Assembly: GCA_001655205.1 (NCBI GenBank)
Contig: LPNZ01007654.1
Location: 1-64,000 of the forward strand
Length of the DNA: 64,000 nt
Source of the DNA: Lenisia limosa
Lineage: Eukaryota; Breviatea
Direction of reading: 5' to 3'
Under the pieces are notes generated by a model that was not told where the DNA came from, ran no database searches, and saw only the letters and a program-made list of their open reading frames with translations. The translations under genes and the position numbers were made by a program. Positions 50,971-63,600 of this stretch are shown here, in pieces. Within the stretch, counting starts at the first letter, position 1, and every line of letters begins with the position of its first letter.

Positions 50971-53900
50971 ATGGAGCGCCTTGTGATCGGATGTGTTGGC
51001 AAGCCGTCAGCTGGCAAGTCCACTTTTCTGAATGCGGTGAGTAGTTATTGTAAGAAACATTTAATTGTTACTGTTTTCGTATCCGTAATGAAAAACTTGC
51101 TTGGTCCAACTGACGTTTCAGGCTACTGAAGCCACTGCGAAGGTTGGGAACTTCCCATTTACAAGTGAGCCATTATCAACAGTTTTTTTTTGGTGCTGTA
51201 TTGAACTCTGCATAATGTTGCTCTAAAGTGCCTTCTAATTCTTCATAACTTCTTCAGCCATCGAACCCAACATTGGCGTTTCGTATTATACGGTGGGAGG
51301 GGGGCGTAGGACCGTGATTATCTACTAAGTTTTTACTTACTCGCTGCTTGATTTTTTGTGGAATATCCATTGGATAATTTTCAGTTATCACTGCATCCCC
51401 TTGTGGACAAGTTTCTTTATTGTGCTGATAACGAGTTAGACTGAATGCCCGTGTTCAAGGTTCGATAAGCAGAAGGAATGCTGCCCACGTTATGGTATGG
51501 GGAAGGTGACATGCTCAAGACAGAGTGCTCAAAACAGAACTTCATTGACCCTGAAGGAAAATGTGTTGATGGCACCCGCTGGATCCCTATCAAAATCCTT
51601 GATGTTGCTGGTTTGGTTCCAGGTGCTGCAGAGGGACGGGGGCTCGGGAACAAGTTCCTTGACGACCTCAGGTTTGCAGCGACGGCGTATTCTTTAATTT
51701 GATATTGTTTGTTTGGTTGTATGAAAGATGATCTTTTTCAACTTTTTTGAAAATATATGGCTGGGTTATTGAAATTCTTTCCTCTTTGTGTGATGAGCTG
51801 TTGATCTTATAGGATGGCTCATGTGTTAATGCATGTTATCGACGTGTCAGGTACCACCAATGAAAAGGTTAGTTTGATGAGCCGAATTTTATCTTCTTTC
51901 TCTGCATTTCTTCTCATCTAATAGGGAGAAAACACAAGTGGATACGACCCCATTAAGGTTCGTTTATTCAACTTCTTGTTTTCATACATAGCTAGTTGTA
52001 TTTATTTTGATAATTTTAAATTCATATTCTTCAAAATACAGAGTTTGGAAAAAGTGTTTCTTTTTACCTTCAGGATGCTGAATGGCTGGAAGACGAGATA
52101 CAGGCTTGGATCTTCGGGAACCTTTGGAAGAAATGGGGTAGCCTCAAAAGACGGCACAGCGCCACCAGTATGCAATTTAGCCTTCATAATTCAAACAATT
52201 CAGAATCTACCGCTCTGAACACACTTCAACTACAGTTTTCAGGTTATGGTGCAAACTCAAAAATTGTATGTGGGAACTGGGGCTTTTTTTTGCTAACTAT
52301 GTTCCCCTCACCAATGATTTTTTTTACACATTTAGGTTCAAGAAGGTTTAGATCTCGCGGGGGTGTCTGAACCATCCGGTGTGACTTTTATGATAAATTG
52401 ATAATTACTCATTACGATATGAGTTACCCTTTACTGTTGAAGCCCCCTTCTGCTTTGTTTTTATTGAATAGATCTTGAAACATGGGACGAGTTACGTGTC
52501 AGAGAAGTTGTAAACTGCTTCATCAAGATCCGATTCCCGATCCTCTTAGTCCTCAACAAGATCGACCTACCTTCGGCTGATAAAAATATCATAAACATGG
52601 TGAAGAAGTACGGACAGGTGTGTGATACAACCTTGAGTTCCTTATGGTATTCTGTGTCCCATTGTTTACCCCTTGAAGGACAACGTCGTGATTACGTCCA
52701 CTTTAGCTGAGTGTCTTTTGAAGAAACTCAAAGCGGCAAGTTAGCACGCCCTTTTCGATTCTTCGAATAAACTTTGGTCACAATGTAGAATTGATTGATT
52801 ATCCTGAAGGCAGTTTTATTGTGAGCACAAAACAAGACCTTGAAGAGGTTTGTTTTTCCTTCCTAATAATCCTTCTCTTTGACGGCTGACCAGATGCTCC
52901 TTTTTCCCTTTCTCGTTTCTACATATCGATTGCATTATGCGTATCATCATATGTAAATATCAATACAGCTAGATACTATAGTAAACTACTATACTAATCT
53001 TTTGTACAAAACCTGTTTTCTGTTTTCTTATTTCTAATTAATATTCTACTATAATATTATCTCTTATAAGCGTGGTGGTATGGCCGGTTCCGGTCAGACC
53101 ACCGTGTTTTATATTCTCATCTCAATATGTAGTATATATTATATAATATGTCTCTTCCCACTGTTGTACCCGCTTTACGCCGCAGTCAGACCCGATGCAC
53201 GATCAGCTGAAGCCAATCGATTCAAAGAACCTGGCCCGCTTGGAGAAGTTGAGAGACATGGTACTCTATCGGTACGTTACCAAGGACAGCAAGACTGTTG
53301 TTGTTCTGGGCCGAATATGCACCGTTTTGTTCAAAGTATCATTTGACCCGTTCAGCTACAGCGGAACAGGGGTACAGGAAGCCGTGAACCGGGCTGTTGA
53401 ATTGAGCCAAGTCGTACCTGCATACATGGTCCATAATGTCCATTCATTCTACTCTGAAACGTGAGTTACTTCCCATCTTAGTCTCCTGTCTTTTCATTGC
53501 TCTTGCTAATATCTTTAGTTCCGGAAAGGCTTTCCAAGACTGCTACCTTCTGAAGCCAGGGTGGGTCTTAGCTTTGCTTACTCATAACCTTTGATGATAA
53601 TATTGAAATTTTTGTGGTACTTAGCTTGACTTTTATGTTATAATCCTACACGCCTAGATGAGGTAATATGTCAGTCATTTCATACATGTCTCATGTGATA
53701 TAAAATGGGCTATTTTTTTCCATTCTCCAATCTTCCATCAGCACTACGGTGCGCGAGTTTGCGGGCGCGTTACATAGCGACCTCTCAGACTATCTCGCCT
53801 ATGCTGAAGGCTCCGACGGAATGAGGGTATGAGCTTGGACTCTTTGCTGAAGCAAGCCAATGGCTGATAATTCCTTAGGTCAGTGAATCAGCTGAAATCA

Positions 53901-54191
53901 CACGAGGAAAGAATGATATTGTGAGGATCGTTGTGACCAGAGAGGTTTGCTGGTTAATTGTTGGCATGATTGGGTTTGATAGCGTATTGATACTTAATAG
54001 TTGTGAGGGAACGAGAATAAAACATAATGAGCCTAACAATGAAGTAATTCGTAATTCTCGCTTGCAACTCAATAATCCCTTAGGCTGAAGAAATGAAATC
54101 AAAGAGAGAGTACGAGCGAGAAAAGGCGCGAAAAGCTGCCGAGAAAGAGTCAAAGGACAGGAAGGATCGAAAAGAACTGTCAACGTCTTGA
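50971..54191 (+). CDS. Ygr210/OLA1-related GTPase with TGS domain
   Basis: TRAFAC-class GTP-binding protein of the Obg/HflX superfamily, Ygr210 branch (eukaryote and archaeal type), probably acting with ribosomes. The start reads [20 protein letters not shown] (P-loop GKPSAGKST), then [12 protein letters not shown] (switch I), [20 protein letters not shown] (DxAG G3) and [24 protein letters not shown] follows, with [19 protein letters not shown] encoded across the next exons. [11 protein letters not shown] gives the NKxD G4. The C-terminal exons [44 protein letters not shown] and [18 protein letters not shown] form the TGS domain. A charged Lys/Glu tail ends LSTS with TGA at 54189-54191. A Cys-rich stretch between switch I and G3 ([18 protein letters not shown]) is characteristic of this branch; here it carries an additional insert of about 18 residues with another Cys. 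Confidence 0.9.
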
Positions 54192-54413
54192 AGAGCCAAC
54201 TCACACTTTGGTTGGTGATACATTGTATTGAAACCATGACCCAGTTTTAAACTCATTTAATTCTATGCAGAGCCGCAGAAATAGTCAACAGGTAATATGG
54301 TTTACATTTTATTAATTTACATTTTGATATATAGTCCTGGTGACAAAAATGATACATTCATTAGTGGTTTTTGACTGGAGCGCTCATATTCGACTAAAGC
54401 GTGAGATGGTATT
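54192..54413. other. Convergent 3' spacer
   Basis: About 220 bp between the GTPase stop and the stop of the opposing WD40-like gene. AT-rich with no other signal seen. Confidence 0.4.
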
Positions 54414-55759
54414 TCATAATACAGGATAAGATGCTAGATTAAAATTACAATTGCATTTCCATGTGTCTGTCAGACCCCCTCCCACCCAGATCAAGACATT
54501 TCCACCACTCATTCCCGTCAAAAGGGCTTGGTGAGAATCAGACCAACTCAGACACGTTGTTCGATTGAGTATGTGTCTAAAGTCCAAGGAGGCCTGCTGG
54601 TCAGGGTCCGGCGGTGCAACAAATGAGACTATTTTACCGTCACTCAGATCGGTCACTGCAAAGTAGCCTAAAAGGTTACAGAATACCAATAAAGTAGTGT
54701 GACGCACCTGTAGAGTAGAAGATATCCGGCTGCTCGGTTGCATCAATGTCATCAGAAACATTGAAAGTAATCAAATAGCTAAGATTTGAGAATCAGAAAT
54801 TTTATTGAGGGTTCATACCGCTCATCCTCAGTAACTTGGAACTGTGTTTCGCTTGGCTGGCTGTCCCAAATGTAAACGTCCTCAAGATGGTGAAGTAAGT
54901 TGCCCTGCTGCGACCAAAGGAATGCCTCTCGGTTCTATATAGTCAACAGAAATGGTACTTGGAACTGGATTTATCCCCAGCTTACGCAGAAAGTAATGAA
55001 GGTTCCTGATTTTGGAAGGTAAATGAAGAGCTGTGGTGAAGGAAACACTTCCTCTGGTAAACTCCATGACTCGTCTGTTATCATCTACTTGGTTATTACA
55101 ATTCAATGACAAATTCAATACCCAATCCGCAGACATTCTTTATTCGGACATTGCTTTCAGTCTGTTTGATAAACATGAATTCGTCGAACTGCTCAATAAA
55201 CTCAACCTTTTCAGGACAGGATTGTTGCATTTGGAAGCCCACTTTCTTGAGACGCTAACAAATAAATGAGGATAACAAACCACCAACCTCCCCAGTATCG
55301 ATATCATAAATCAAAAGCGGTACAGTAGCCGAGCTTGGCTCAGGATTCAAAATAGCAAGTGCAATTCCGGGACAATGTCAATGGAAACAAAAACCTGGTT
55401 TTGAAGTCAGCTAACCCTTCTCCCTTGATTGTAATCCTAGGTTTGTATGTTTTCAAACTCCAAACAGTAAACTTCCTGGAGTAATGAATTGTGAAATACA
55501 ATTCAACATCCCTCCCTCACTTTCTGCTGCTATCTAACGTCAAAGCCTTGTCATTAAATTGGTCAAATTCAACATATCCAGGATAACGCAAGTCTTCTTT
55601 GCCGAAAAGTCTAAGAACTGACCTGTGAGGTTGTCCTTCTTCAATTGACCTAAACATGTCAGTCAAATTGAAATTACACTTGGAGTTTTTGCCCTTGTTC
55701 AAAGAAGTTTCATACTTACCGGATAGGAATAGCAAAACAAGCAAGGGTATTTTCCTCAT
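54414..55759 (-). CDS. Unrecognised WD40-like beta-propeller protein with hydrophobic N-terminus
   Basis: ATG at 55757-55759 gives MRKIPLLVLLFLSGKYETS, a short hydrophobic start that could be a signal sequence. It continues FNLTDMFRSIEEGQPHRSVL and RLFGKEDLRYPGYVEFDQF. Exons then read FTVWSLKTYKPRITIKGE, IALAILNPEPSSATVPLLIY, KVEFIEQFDEFMFIKQ, DVYIWDSQPSETQFQVTEDE, VTDLSDGKIVSFVAPPDPD, and TCLSWSDSHQALLTGMSGGN followed by VLIWVG. Repeated xVxIW and S-GG-N-hydrophobic-hydrophobic-IW patterns are WD40-type blade ends. The last exon ends at 54414. I do not recognise the family. A signal peptide on a WD40 protein would be unusual; the N-terminus may instead just be a buried strand. Confidence 0.65.
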
Positions 55760-56553
55760 TGTCTCGCTGACGAAGTGTGAGGATCAGGATGTGGTTTCGA
55801 TATTGATTATGGAAGATTGACAGAATGACCTCATGCTTTGTGAAATTCAGGAAACAAAGACGTTTTTGGGTGACTGGTTAGAACAACAGTTTTTTAAAGG
55901 GATACAAAATTTAAAATAGGGGGAAAGGGAATAATTAAAAAAAGAAAGGAAGGAGAGAAGACAAAAAAAAACATTCACAAAAAATAAATAAAAACTAAAA
56001 ACACAAAATAAACGAAAAAACGGTAATCAATTGCTGTACAAAGTCCATTTTTACAGAGAGCAATGACCACATTCTACTTAGTAATTAGGTGAATACCTTC
56101 ACTAAAATGATATCCACAACTCTGCAACGCTGGTTTAGCGCTGGAACTGGAAATTCTGGAATATTTTCAAAGAGATTAACTTTCCAGACGGGATTTAAGT
56201 TCTGAAAGCATGTTTGAGAGAACAGCGATGAATTTCGTGAACCTGAGATTTCGCGTTTTCGCAATATATCCAGAACTATCATGTTTTTTCAGCACAATAA
56301 ATTTTCTCCTCTATTATTACAGTATTATACTGGTTTGGCTTGCTTTTTGGAACCGCTAAAATGTTGATTGGTTTTGATTATTAGCACCCTCTCGACGCAA
56401 CGCGTTCGCCAAGTTCGCAAGCGCGTTCGCACCTCCACTCCAACCCTCCAACCTCTACTTGCAGATTATCACAATATTATAATACTTATTATTTTATTAT
56501 ACTTTACTTTGAATAAATAAGCAGAAAAAGAAGATCAGAGGAAAGATACGACA
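55760..56553. other. Divergent intergenic region, A-rich
   Basis: About 0.8 kb between divergent start codons. 55900-56030 is very A-rich. An open minus-strand stretch at 56085-56282 is not supported by any family resemblance I can defend. Contains the promoters of both flanking genes by position. Confidence 0.45.
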
Positions 56554-59500
56554 ATGGGTGATATTGCCTTCACTTCTTCCTCAGCTCTTCTGGCTGTCTT
56601 GCTGCTATTCAGCACCGTGTTTGCAACACCATTGGAGTTGGAGGAGTGGATGTTTTTGTTATGGGTAATGCAACTTTGTTTGGCGGGGAGGTTACTTGTA
56701 CAGGTCACTCACAACCCTTTTTGATTAGCTTATTCTTTAGAGTTTTTCCATCAGGTAGGGTGCAATTACATCTTGAGGAGGCGGTTGAAGATGACCACGC
56801 AACACCCTTGGTAGGAGTAAAGGACAATCTTATATGATATCATATGAATTAACTTCTACTAACGATCATAGGGACGAACCAAAACTCTTGAAAACAGTTG
56901 GTGGTTGGGACATGCTGTGTGTTAATCTCCTTTGTATTTTAAATAGGTCCCTTCTTTGCCCTCATTGACCAAAAAGCAATGGTATGCTTCATTACAGGCC
57001 CGTCGGTGCCGAGCGGCTTGGCCCTGTCACTGTCCAATGTCCTGACCACTGCCGAAGGAAGCAGGGCCGACCTTACAGTCACGGTGTGTGACTTGACATT
57101 CGGGAATAGAGCATCTTCACCGCTTGTTATTGGATTTACTGAGATATGTTCCTTACATGCACAAGGGATCTTGTCCTGAAGGCTCCGAACTTACCTTCTC
57201 TTCAAAAACGGTGGAGTGCAGTTTGTTATCGGGATGGGCCGAGGCCCCATTGTGTGTAACAGGTATGTGGAAGTCTAATATGGAATCAATTTTATTCTTC
57301 TTCATCATTACTCTTTGTTAAATGCTCTTGAATTACCTATATTTCACTCTTCAGTCACTTGCCCAAATGAGTTTCAAGATGGAATAACGTCCAATTGCAC
57401 TGGTATGGATTGAAAGATCTTTGGCTCATAGCAATCCCCGCCTTTTCCACTAATAACACCCCAGGTCCAACTTCCGAGTATGGCACAGTGTGCTCCCTGG
57501 TATGTAGTTTTCCAGGGACTTCAGGTACCGCTATAGCAACATGCCAGGCTAACGGACAGTTTGCAACAGACTTTTCATGCGGAGATCGTATGCCAACAAC
57601 ATTTATTTAGTGTAGAGTTATTTCACCTGCTAACCCTTGTCTGATTGTATGTTAATCAAACAAGGGTTTCGTGTAGTATAATTTCTAAATTGTTAGACCA
57701 TATGATATAGTATATATATATATATGTATGTATTATAATATATCACATCGATGTTGATTTTACTTCCACTCCTACCTTCCTTGATAGTCCTCATGTCATT
57801 AGGTTCAATGTACACTTGCGGAAGAGGTCTCTATTTCGGGCTTGGCGTATGATGGTTTTTTATTGGTGAATTATTATTATAATTAATGGATGGTTTTGTT
57901 TACATTCCAGACGGGAGGTGATACGGACACAAATTATCCATCGAAAAACGACCTGTCGTCCAGTTGGGGTTTAGTGAAGATGACAGCGGGAGGAAACTTA
58001 GCAACTTGTGCAATCATGAAAGGTTTGGTGTCTTTGAACACCTATGGTGTTAATTTTCTGTTTTCTCTCGAGGCGGTAATTCTTTTAAACTATTCTTACC
58101 TATCAGACGATTCACTGAAGTGCTCTGGCTACAATCCTTATAAAAATGTATGTCTTTTCATGTTGGAAAGATTCAACTTATTTTCCTCACCAGGTTGCAG
58201 ACTCCACCACTACGTCGATCAGTGCAGTCATTGTTAACCCCACGTTTCCGTCAGCCATCCCTGCAGGGGACCGTGTCGTGGCTTTTGAAAGCGGTGCTTA
58301 TCACTTCGTCTTAATGACTAGTATGCAGTTCTCGGATTGTAGAACATACAGTAAGACTCATATGTAGCGTATCATATGCAAGAGAAACAAAGGGCACTCT
58401 ACAAGGCTGCTGTGGAAAGTTACTCTTTAGATACTGGAGAGCTCTACTCTTGGGGGTACAATAACCACTACAACTCGCTTCAAGTCGATCCTGCAAATAG
58501 CAACACGGTAAAAAAGGTGCGGGGACACAATCTTGAAATTGTTATGCTTTGTTCAAATGTCTGTATCGCATATTGTGTCATAAGTATACCAAAAAGATAG
58601 TCGCATGTCATCAATAGTATATAGTATATGCATATGCATATGATATATGATATTTATTAGTATATGATATACCATCAAACTTCTGTTCATACCCAGGTTG
58701 TTCTGCCTGATGGACGTTATGCCATTCAAATCAGTTGTTCAGTGTACAACTCGCTCGCTCTTCTTGGTAAACATCTAGTATTGTGCTATGAATTTTGTGG
58801 AGTGTTTATTTTACCGATCAGATGATCGCTCTCTTTTTGGGGGAGGACGGAACCATTTCAGCCAATTCGGTGCCACTGCAGACCCAATGCCACCAGGCGT
58901 CGTGAGCAGCACCTTGCCTGTTGGTTGCGCGTATTGTTTTCTGTAATATGATCATCTAGTGTCTTTCTTCTGATTAATCAGGCTGGAGAAGTAATAAGCA
59001 AGGCTTACATTTCTTACAACTCTGTTGTTGTACTCACGGGTATGCAAATGATATGATATTTTGATATTATAGTCTATGATATCATAGCAATTTGAAGTTA
59101 TATTATAGAAATACCTCTTTTGTTTTTGGTTGTTGATGTGATTTGAACAGTCTCGAACTCAATATGCTGTTGGTGTCCTTGGATTATACTGACTCTCAGA
59201 GAGTCAAAAGGTTTATGGACGAGGAACAGATGCATCTTCAGTTAAAAGCTTCTGCCAGACTGGCTTGAGCAATGTGTTCATTCTGGTGGGGTAAAAAGTT
59301 GAAGGCTTTTATTACTGGAAATATCAGAATTTTTACACCCTAGAGTAATGATAATGCTGGTCTGGAGCTCCAAGGCCATGTGTCTGAGGTCAGATGCGCT
59401 ACAAAGATGTGTGCGTTCGTTTTAAGTAAGTTGACCCATTCTGTGCAGCTTCGTAGCATGTGTTTAGATCTTATTCAGTGAGCTCTCCTGTATCCCTTGT

Positions 59501-60558
59501 ATAAAAGAACACAATTCACATCACCAGATGATGGGAACATTCTTGGGTGCACTGCAGTAGCTGATTTGCTACCTGGACACTCTGGGGAGCATGCCATTCC
59601 AGTAAGCAGGCAAGTACACCAATCAACTGTTGCCATCTCTATAGCTGTTCCAGCGGATCAGCCACTTGCAGCTTAGCTTTCTAGGTCAGTCTCACGGACA
59701 GCCTCAATAGTAAATGCGAAGCGGGAAAATCTGTCAACAAGTAGGTCCATATGATAAGCAATCAGAGTTGTGTTGGTACGGCTGCTTTGGTCTCTTAATG
59801 ATAACGTTTCTCGATTTATTCTATTTATTTCAATTGTTTTTCAAACTGTATGACTTCGGGAGCAATAATGTAACTGATGTCCTTCAGAATCTGGGTTGAA
59901 CAAGGAGGAATCTACTTCGGCGGAGCTGGTAGGTCCACATGTTTCCCTGAATGATATAGCAATCCTTCTATACCTTCATTCAAATTATATGTAATAGGTT
60001 GTCATGAAAAGAAGCTCTTTGGGTTCAGTGCTGTCACTACTGGAACATATTTATGCCAGGGTGCAGTAACCACCTTGGGAACTGTGGGTGAATTGTATTT
60101 ACGAAAACAATCCATGCTTTTTCATTATCTTATGTTCCTGACCACTCAGGTATATGAAGTGATGGACACGGCACCAAAGTCTCTTATTAATATGGCATCT
60201 TACGGTCCTAACCTTATTGTCGAAGCTGTCTAACTAACATCCTTCATTCTTATTATCTTTGTTATACGATTAATATAGCTTTATTATTTGTGCTTCTTCT
60301 TTCCACATAAAACTCTTTCCCTATGTTCAATAAGACATTCGTGATTCCATCATTACTTCAGTCCTAAGCCTCAATGGTACGACTCCAATAGAGCTATTCG
60401 ATTGCGTAGGGTTGAGATCTGCGATCGTTAGTCAAATTCTTGAGTCTGGTTACCTCTCTTTTAAGGAGGCCAATTTCATCTTCGGGTTCTGGAGTTGGGG
60501 GATGAATCAAGATTCCCGGTGCGGCCTTGGCAACCAGCTTTATACCTGGGGGTTATAA
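56554..60558 (+). CDS. Secreted sushi-domain plus RCC1-like repeat protein
   Basis: The ATG at 56554 opens MGDIAFTSSSALLAVLLLFS followed by TVFATPLELEE, a convincing signal peptide. Two sushi (CCP)-like modules follow: CPEGSELTFSSKTVECSLLS with GWAEAPLCV (about 57175-57262), and CPNEFQDGITSNC joined to EYGTVCSLVCSFPG and ATCQANGQFATDFSCGD (about 57360-57590). The remainder is a series of RCC1-like blades: GELYSWGYNNHYNSLQVDP, RSLFGGGRNHFSQFGATADP, DGNILGCTAVADLLPGHSG, GIYFGGAGCHEKKLFGFS, and FWSWGMNQDSRCGLGN ending YTWGL with TAA at 60556-60558. The repeats have the x-W/F-G-x-N-x-x-x-Q/L-G feel of RCC1 but are divergent. Exon joining between 59.1 and 60.3 kb is approximate. Function unknown; extracellular or lumenal location is inferred from the signal peptide and sushi modules. 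Confidence 0.7.
58600..58680. repeat. ATATCATATGATAT-type palindromic simple repeat
   Basis: TATGCATATGCATATGATAT and continuing AT palindromes in an intron of the sushi/RCC1-like gene. Similar stretches occur near 10935, 23765, 31545, 35580, 45640, 57700 and 59050. Confidence 0.75.
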
Positions 60559-60623
60559 TCATGTAAACTGAAAGACTGAAACTGACATGAAATAGTCAAC
60601 ATTACCGTTCGTACCTTGACCCG

Positions 60624-63600
60624 TCAAAATGGAAGCGAGAGACTTTGGGATGGTTTTGGGAAGCTTGGAAACTGAAAAGGGGTTGATAATATCAAATTAA
60701 GGAAATGTCTTGAGCAGTAATGGCACTCAAATACTCGATAACGATGAGGATGAGTCCAACCTTTTCCTTCAGTGCGCTGTATTGAAGCCGACTCCAACCC
60801 AGGCTAACAAGTGAAATTGCCATAAGACACCCACAATAATAAAGACAAAAAACATGGTTATAACGACAAAAAACAAAGTTACAACAACAAAGAACAAAGT
60901 TACAAATAATGTGTAGAGTGGCACGGTACACGTTGATGCTTACATTTTGCAAACTGTTGAGTCTATGCTTCCTCAGTCTCTCCATTGTATCAGGTAGCAT
61001 TGTGGATACCACAGTACCATATTGACTTGCTGTCCTTGTTTGCTCAGGGCCTTTTGTTGACAATTTGATGTTACTGGCCTTCTGTCCCGTTTTGCCAGTC
61101 AAATAGATGATTTTGCTGACTTTGCCTTTTAGCAGCGGAAGTTCTGTTGACAAGGCTTGGGATGAAGTCGCAGGAGTGTCCTGTTGCAAGAGCTGAACAG
61201 GAGACGTCGGAGAGTCCACATTGATGACCAAAGGTGTTGCTGGTGAGAGTTTTGGGGTCAGTTTGAGTTTGGTCACAATGGGAGTGTTTGACTTCACCTG
61301 TGCCTCAAGATTGGAGATATGTCTGGTGAATTGTGACGAAGGGTTGTGAGGAGAGGGTATAACAACACTGGTGCTACCTCCTCCTCCTCTTGAAGAGGAT
61401 GTCTGGTTGATCCTGAATGTTGGGATGCTTAGCTGCGAAGGGTTTGGAGATGGTGTCTCGTTCACCTGCTTTTTGATTTGGGATAGTCCCTAATACGTAA
61501 ATGCCAATTGTCACAAAACCCATATTTTCCCATACCCACCAATTTAGGTCCTCCACACAGCCATCCTTGGGTTGTGCTCCATTGTGAAGCACGTGACAAT
61601 GGGCGACACTCATCTTCAGTGCAAACTGCCACTTCGGTGGTGGTCTCTATTGGTGGAGACCCTATAATATTTGAGATGCAAGTGCTACCCTCGGCTCTGA
61701 ATTATACTTCGTTGTTAATTCATCAATACCTGTTGTTGACGTCTCTTGTATGAGTTCTAACGTGTGGTATTGCACGTTCAGCAAAGGATGTCCTTCGTAA
61801 CAACTTCAAAGTTACAATCAAATTGGAAAGACTAATAGTTCACTTTGACAGTACCTATTGTGAATAACAACTCCATCTGGACGTGCCATATGTTGTGATG
61901 CGCTGCTTGCTGCCACGACAGCGCCCCATGCCATATATCTGGGCTGATAGCTGCTAATTACCCCGCAAACTAAGAATGTGAGGACAGTGTGACTTGATTG
62001 TCACTTGTGAAATGGACAAATGTTGTTTTGATAAAAAAAATTAAAAGGCAAGACAAATACTAACCTGCACTGCCAAAAGCAATTCCAGCAGAAATCTACA
62101 ATGTGAGCCAGTGATTTCCTGTAACAGATGTAACAAAACAGCCAACTTGGGTCCAGAAACCAATACCTTTGGAAGAGTATTATCATGAAGCCCCAGATTC
62201 TTCAGTTGTGTCAAGATACGTTTGATTGTTGAAGGTAAATCCAAAGCCAAACCAAACATCTGAATCTGTAATAATCCAAAACCTGATTATATATGTTGCT
62301 ATTGTGATGCACTTGTTATAACAATGAACAACATTGAATTAAAAGTTTCAAATAGCCCCATTTGTCTTACACTATCAATGGGGTTACCATCAAGACCAGG
62401 CAGTCCAGACATGATCCAAAACCTGAAGAAGTGAAAGTGGGGCAAATTTGTCACGTTTTTATCACAAGAGTTATGTAAACATCTTGTTGTAAACGTCTTG
62501 TTATGAAAATATATTTCAATCTACTTATTACTACTCAATCCACCACAAAGTATCCTTACGAGGGTCCGCATTGTGCAAGGCGATACACATTAGGGTGGCC
62601 AATGGTGAGATTGTCCAACTCCTTCCCAAATGTTTGAATGGCTTGTGTGGCCTGTATGCTCATCAGGATTGGTTATTAGCATACCTGTGTCGCATCAACC
62701 TCTTGATTCCATTTCATGAATTGAATAATATTGACGTTCATCACTGCAATCTAAAGCATGGTTAGTGGAACACTTGACTGATATCCTATCTCACCTCATC
62801 TAGTTGCTCCCAAAGGAAGTCACTACCAGGTTTAAACACGGACAAGTCGTGAAATACTCCATTATCCTTCTCAAGCTTCTTAGTATCTACAAGAAATATT
62901 TAGAATATGAATTATCAATTCTTTCCCCACAAAGTTGCCAACCTTTGCTTTCTGTTGATTGATTGACAGCTTTGTGAAGATGCTGAGCCTCTTTGCGAGA
63001 TTGTCTTGATCCTATGTGTGAATCAAGCGCATCAATAAGCTTATTCAAGTTTAATTTTGTGTTTGATAATATTTATTATTAACCTTACCAAAAAACGTTG
63101 TAATAACTTTTGTTGTCAAGCCCTCCTGTATTTTGTCATCGGAGTCCAGGGCAGCGTCCGACTTTTCGTCCAACTGAACAGGTTGCCCAAGGTAACATTC
63201 GGACAGGTGACAAAGAGGAAGTAAAACATTACTTACAATATAATGATATAACCTCACCTGAATCATTAGTGGGATTACATGTGGGGGAAACGCTCGGAGA
63301 AGGAGATCAATAACCTCCTGTGTCATCAAATGCCTAAGTGATGAATAGTATAACAAAGCAGACAATCATCAAATGCCTAAGTGATGAATATAACAAAGCA
63401 GACAGTCATCAAATTTCTAAGTGATGAAAATAACAGCAGACAGTCATCAAAATCGTCAAGACTTATTAGTTTCGCCTTCGTCCACACCGTTCAATTGAAA
63501 ACAGGAAAAGGACTCTCCTCATTTTGATCATTACGGCTGACACATAAAGTGAAAACACACCAACAACACTCAGAAGAGAAACCGCAATCGTTGCCTGAAT

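Noticed and set aside
56085-56282. Minus-strand 65-codon frame with LNPVWKVNLFENI, faintly C2-like
   Set aside because: Only one short motif resembles a C2 domain, no neighbouring exons support it, and it falls in a promoter-sized spacer.
60692-60950. Cys-rich hydrophobic stretch at the end of the 257-codon minus-strand frame
   Set aside because: It is a read-through of an A-rich tandem repeat past a GTAAGC donor after LNSLQN, so it is most likely intronic, not a transmembrane segment.
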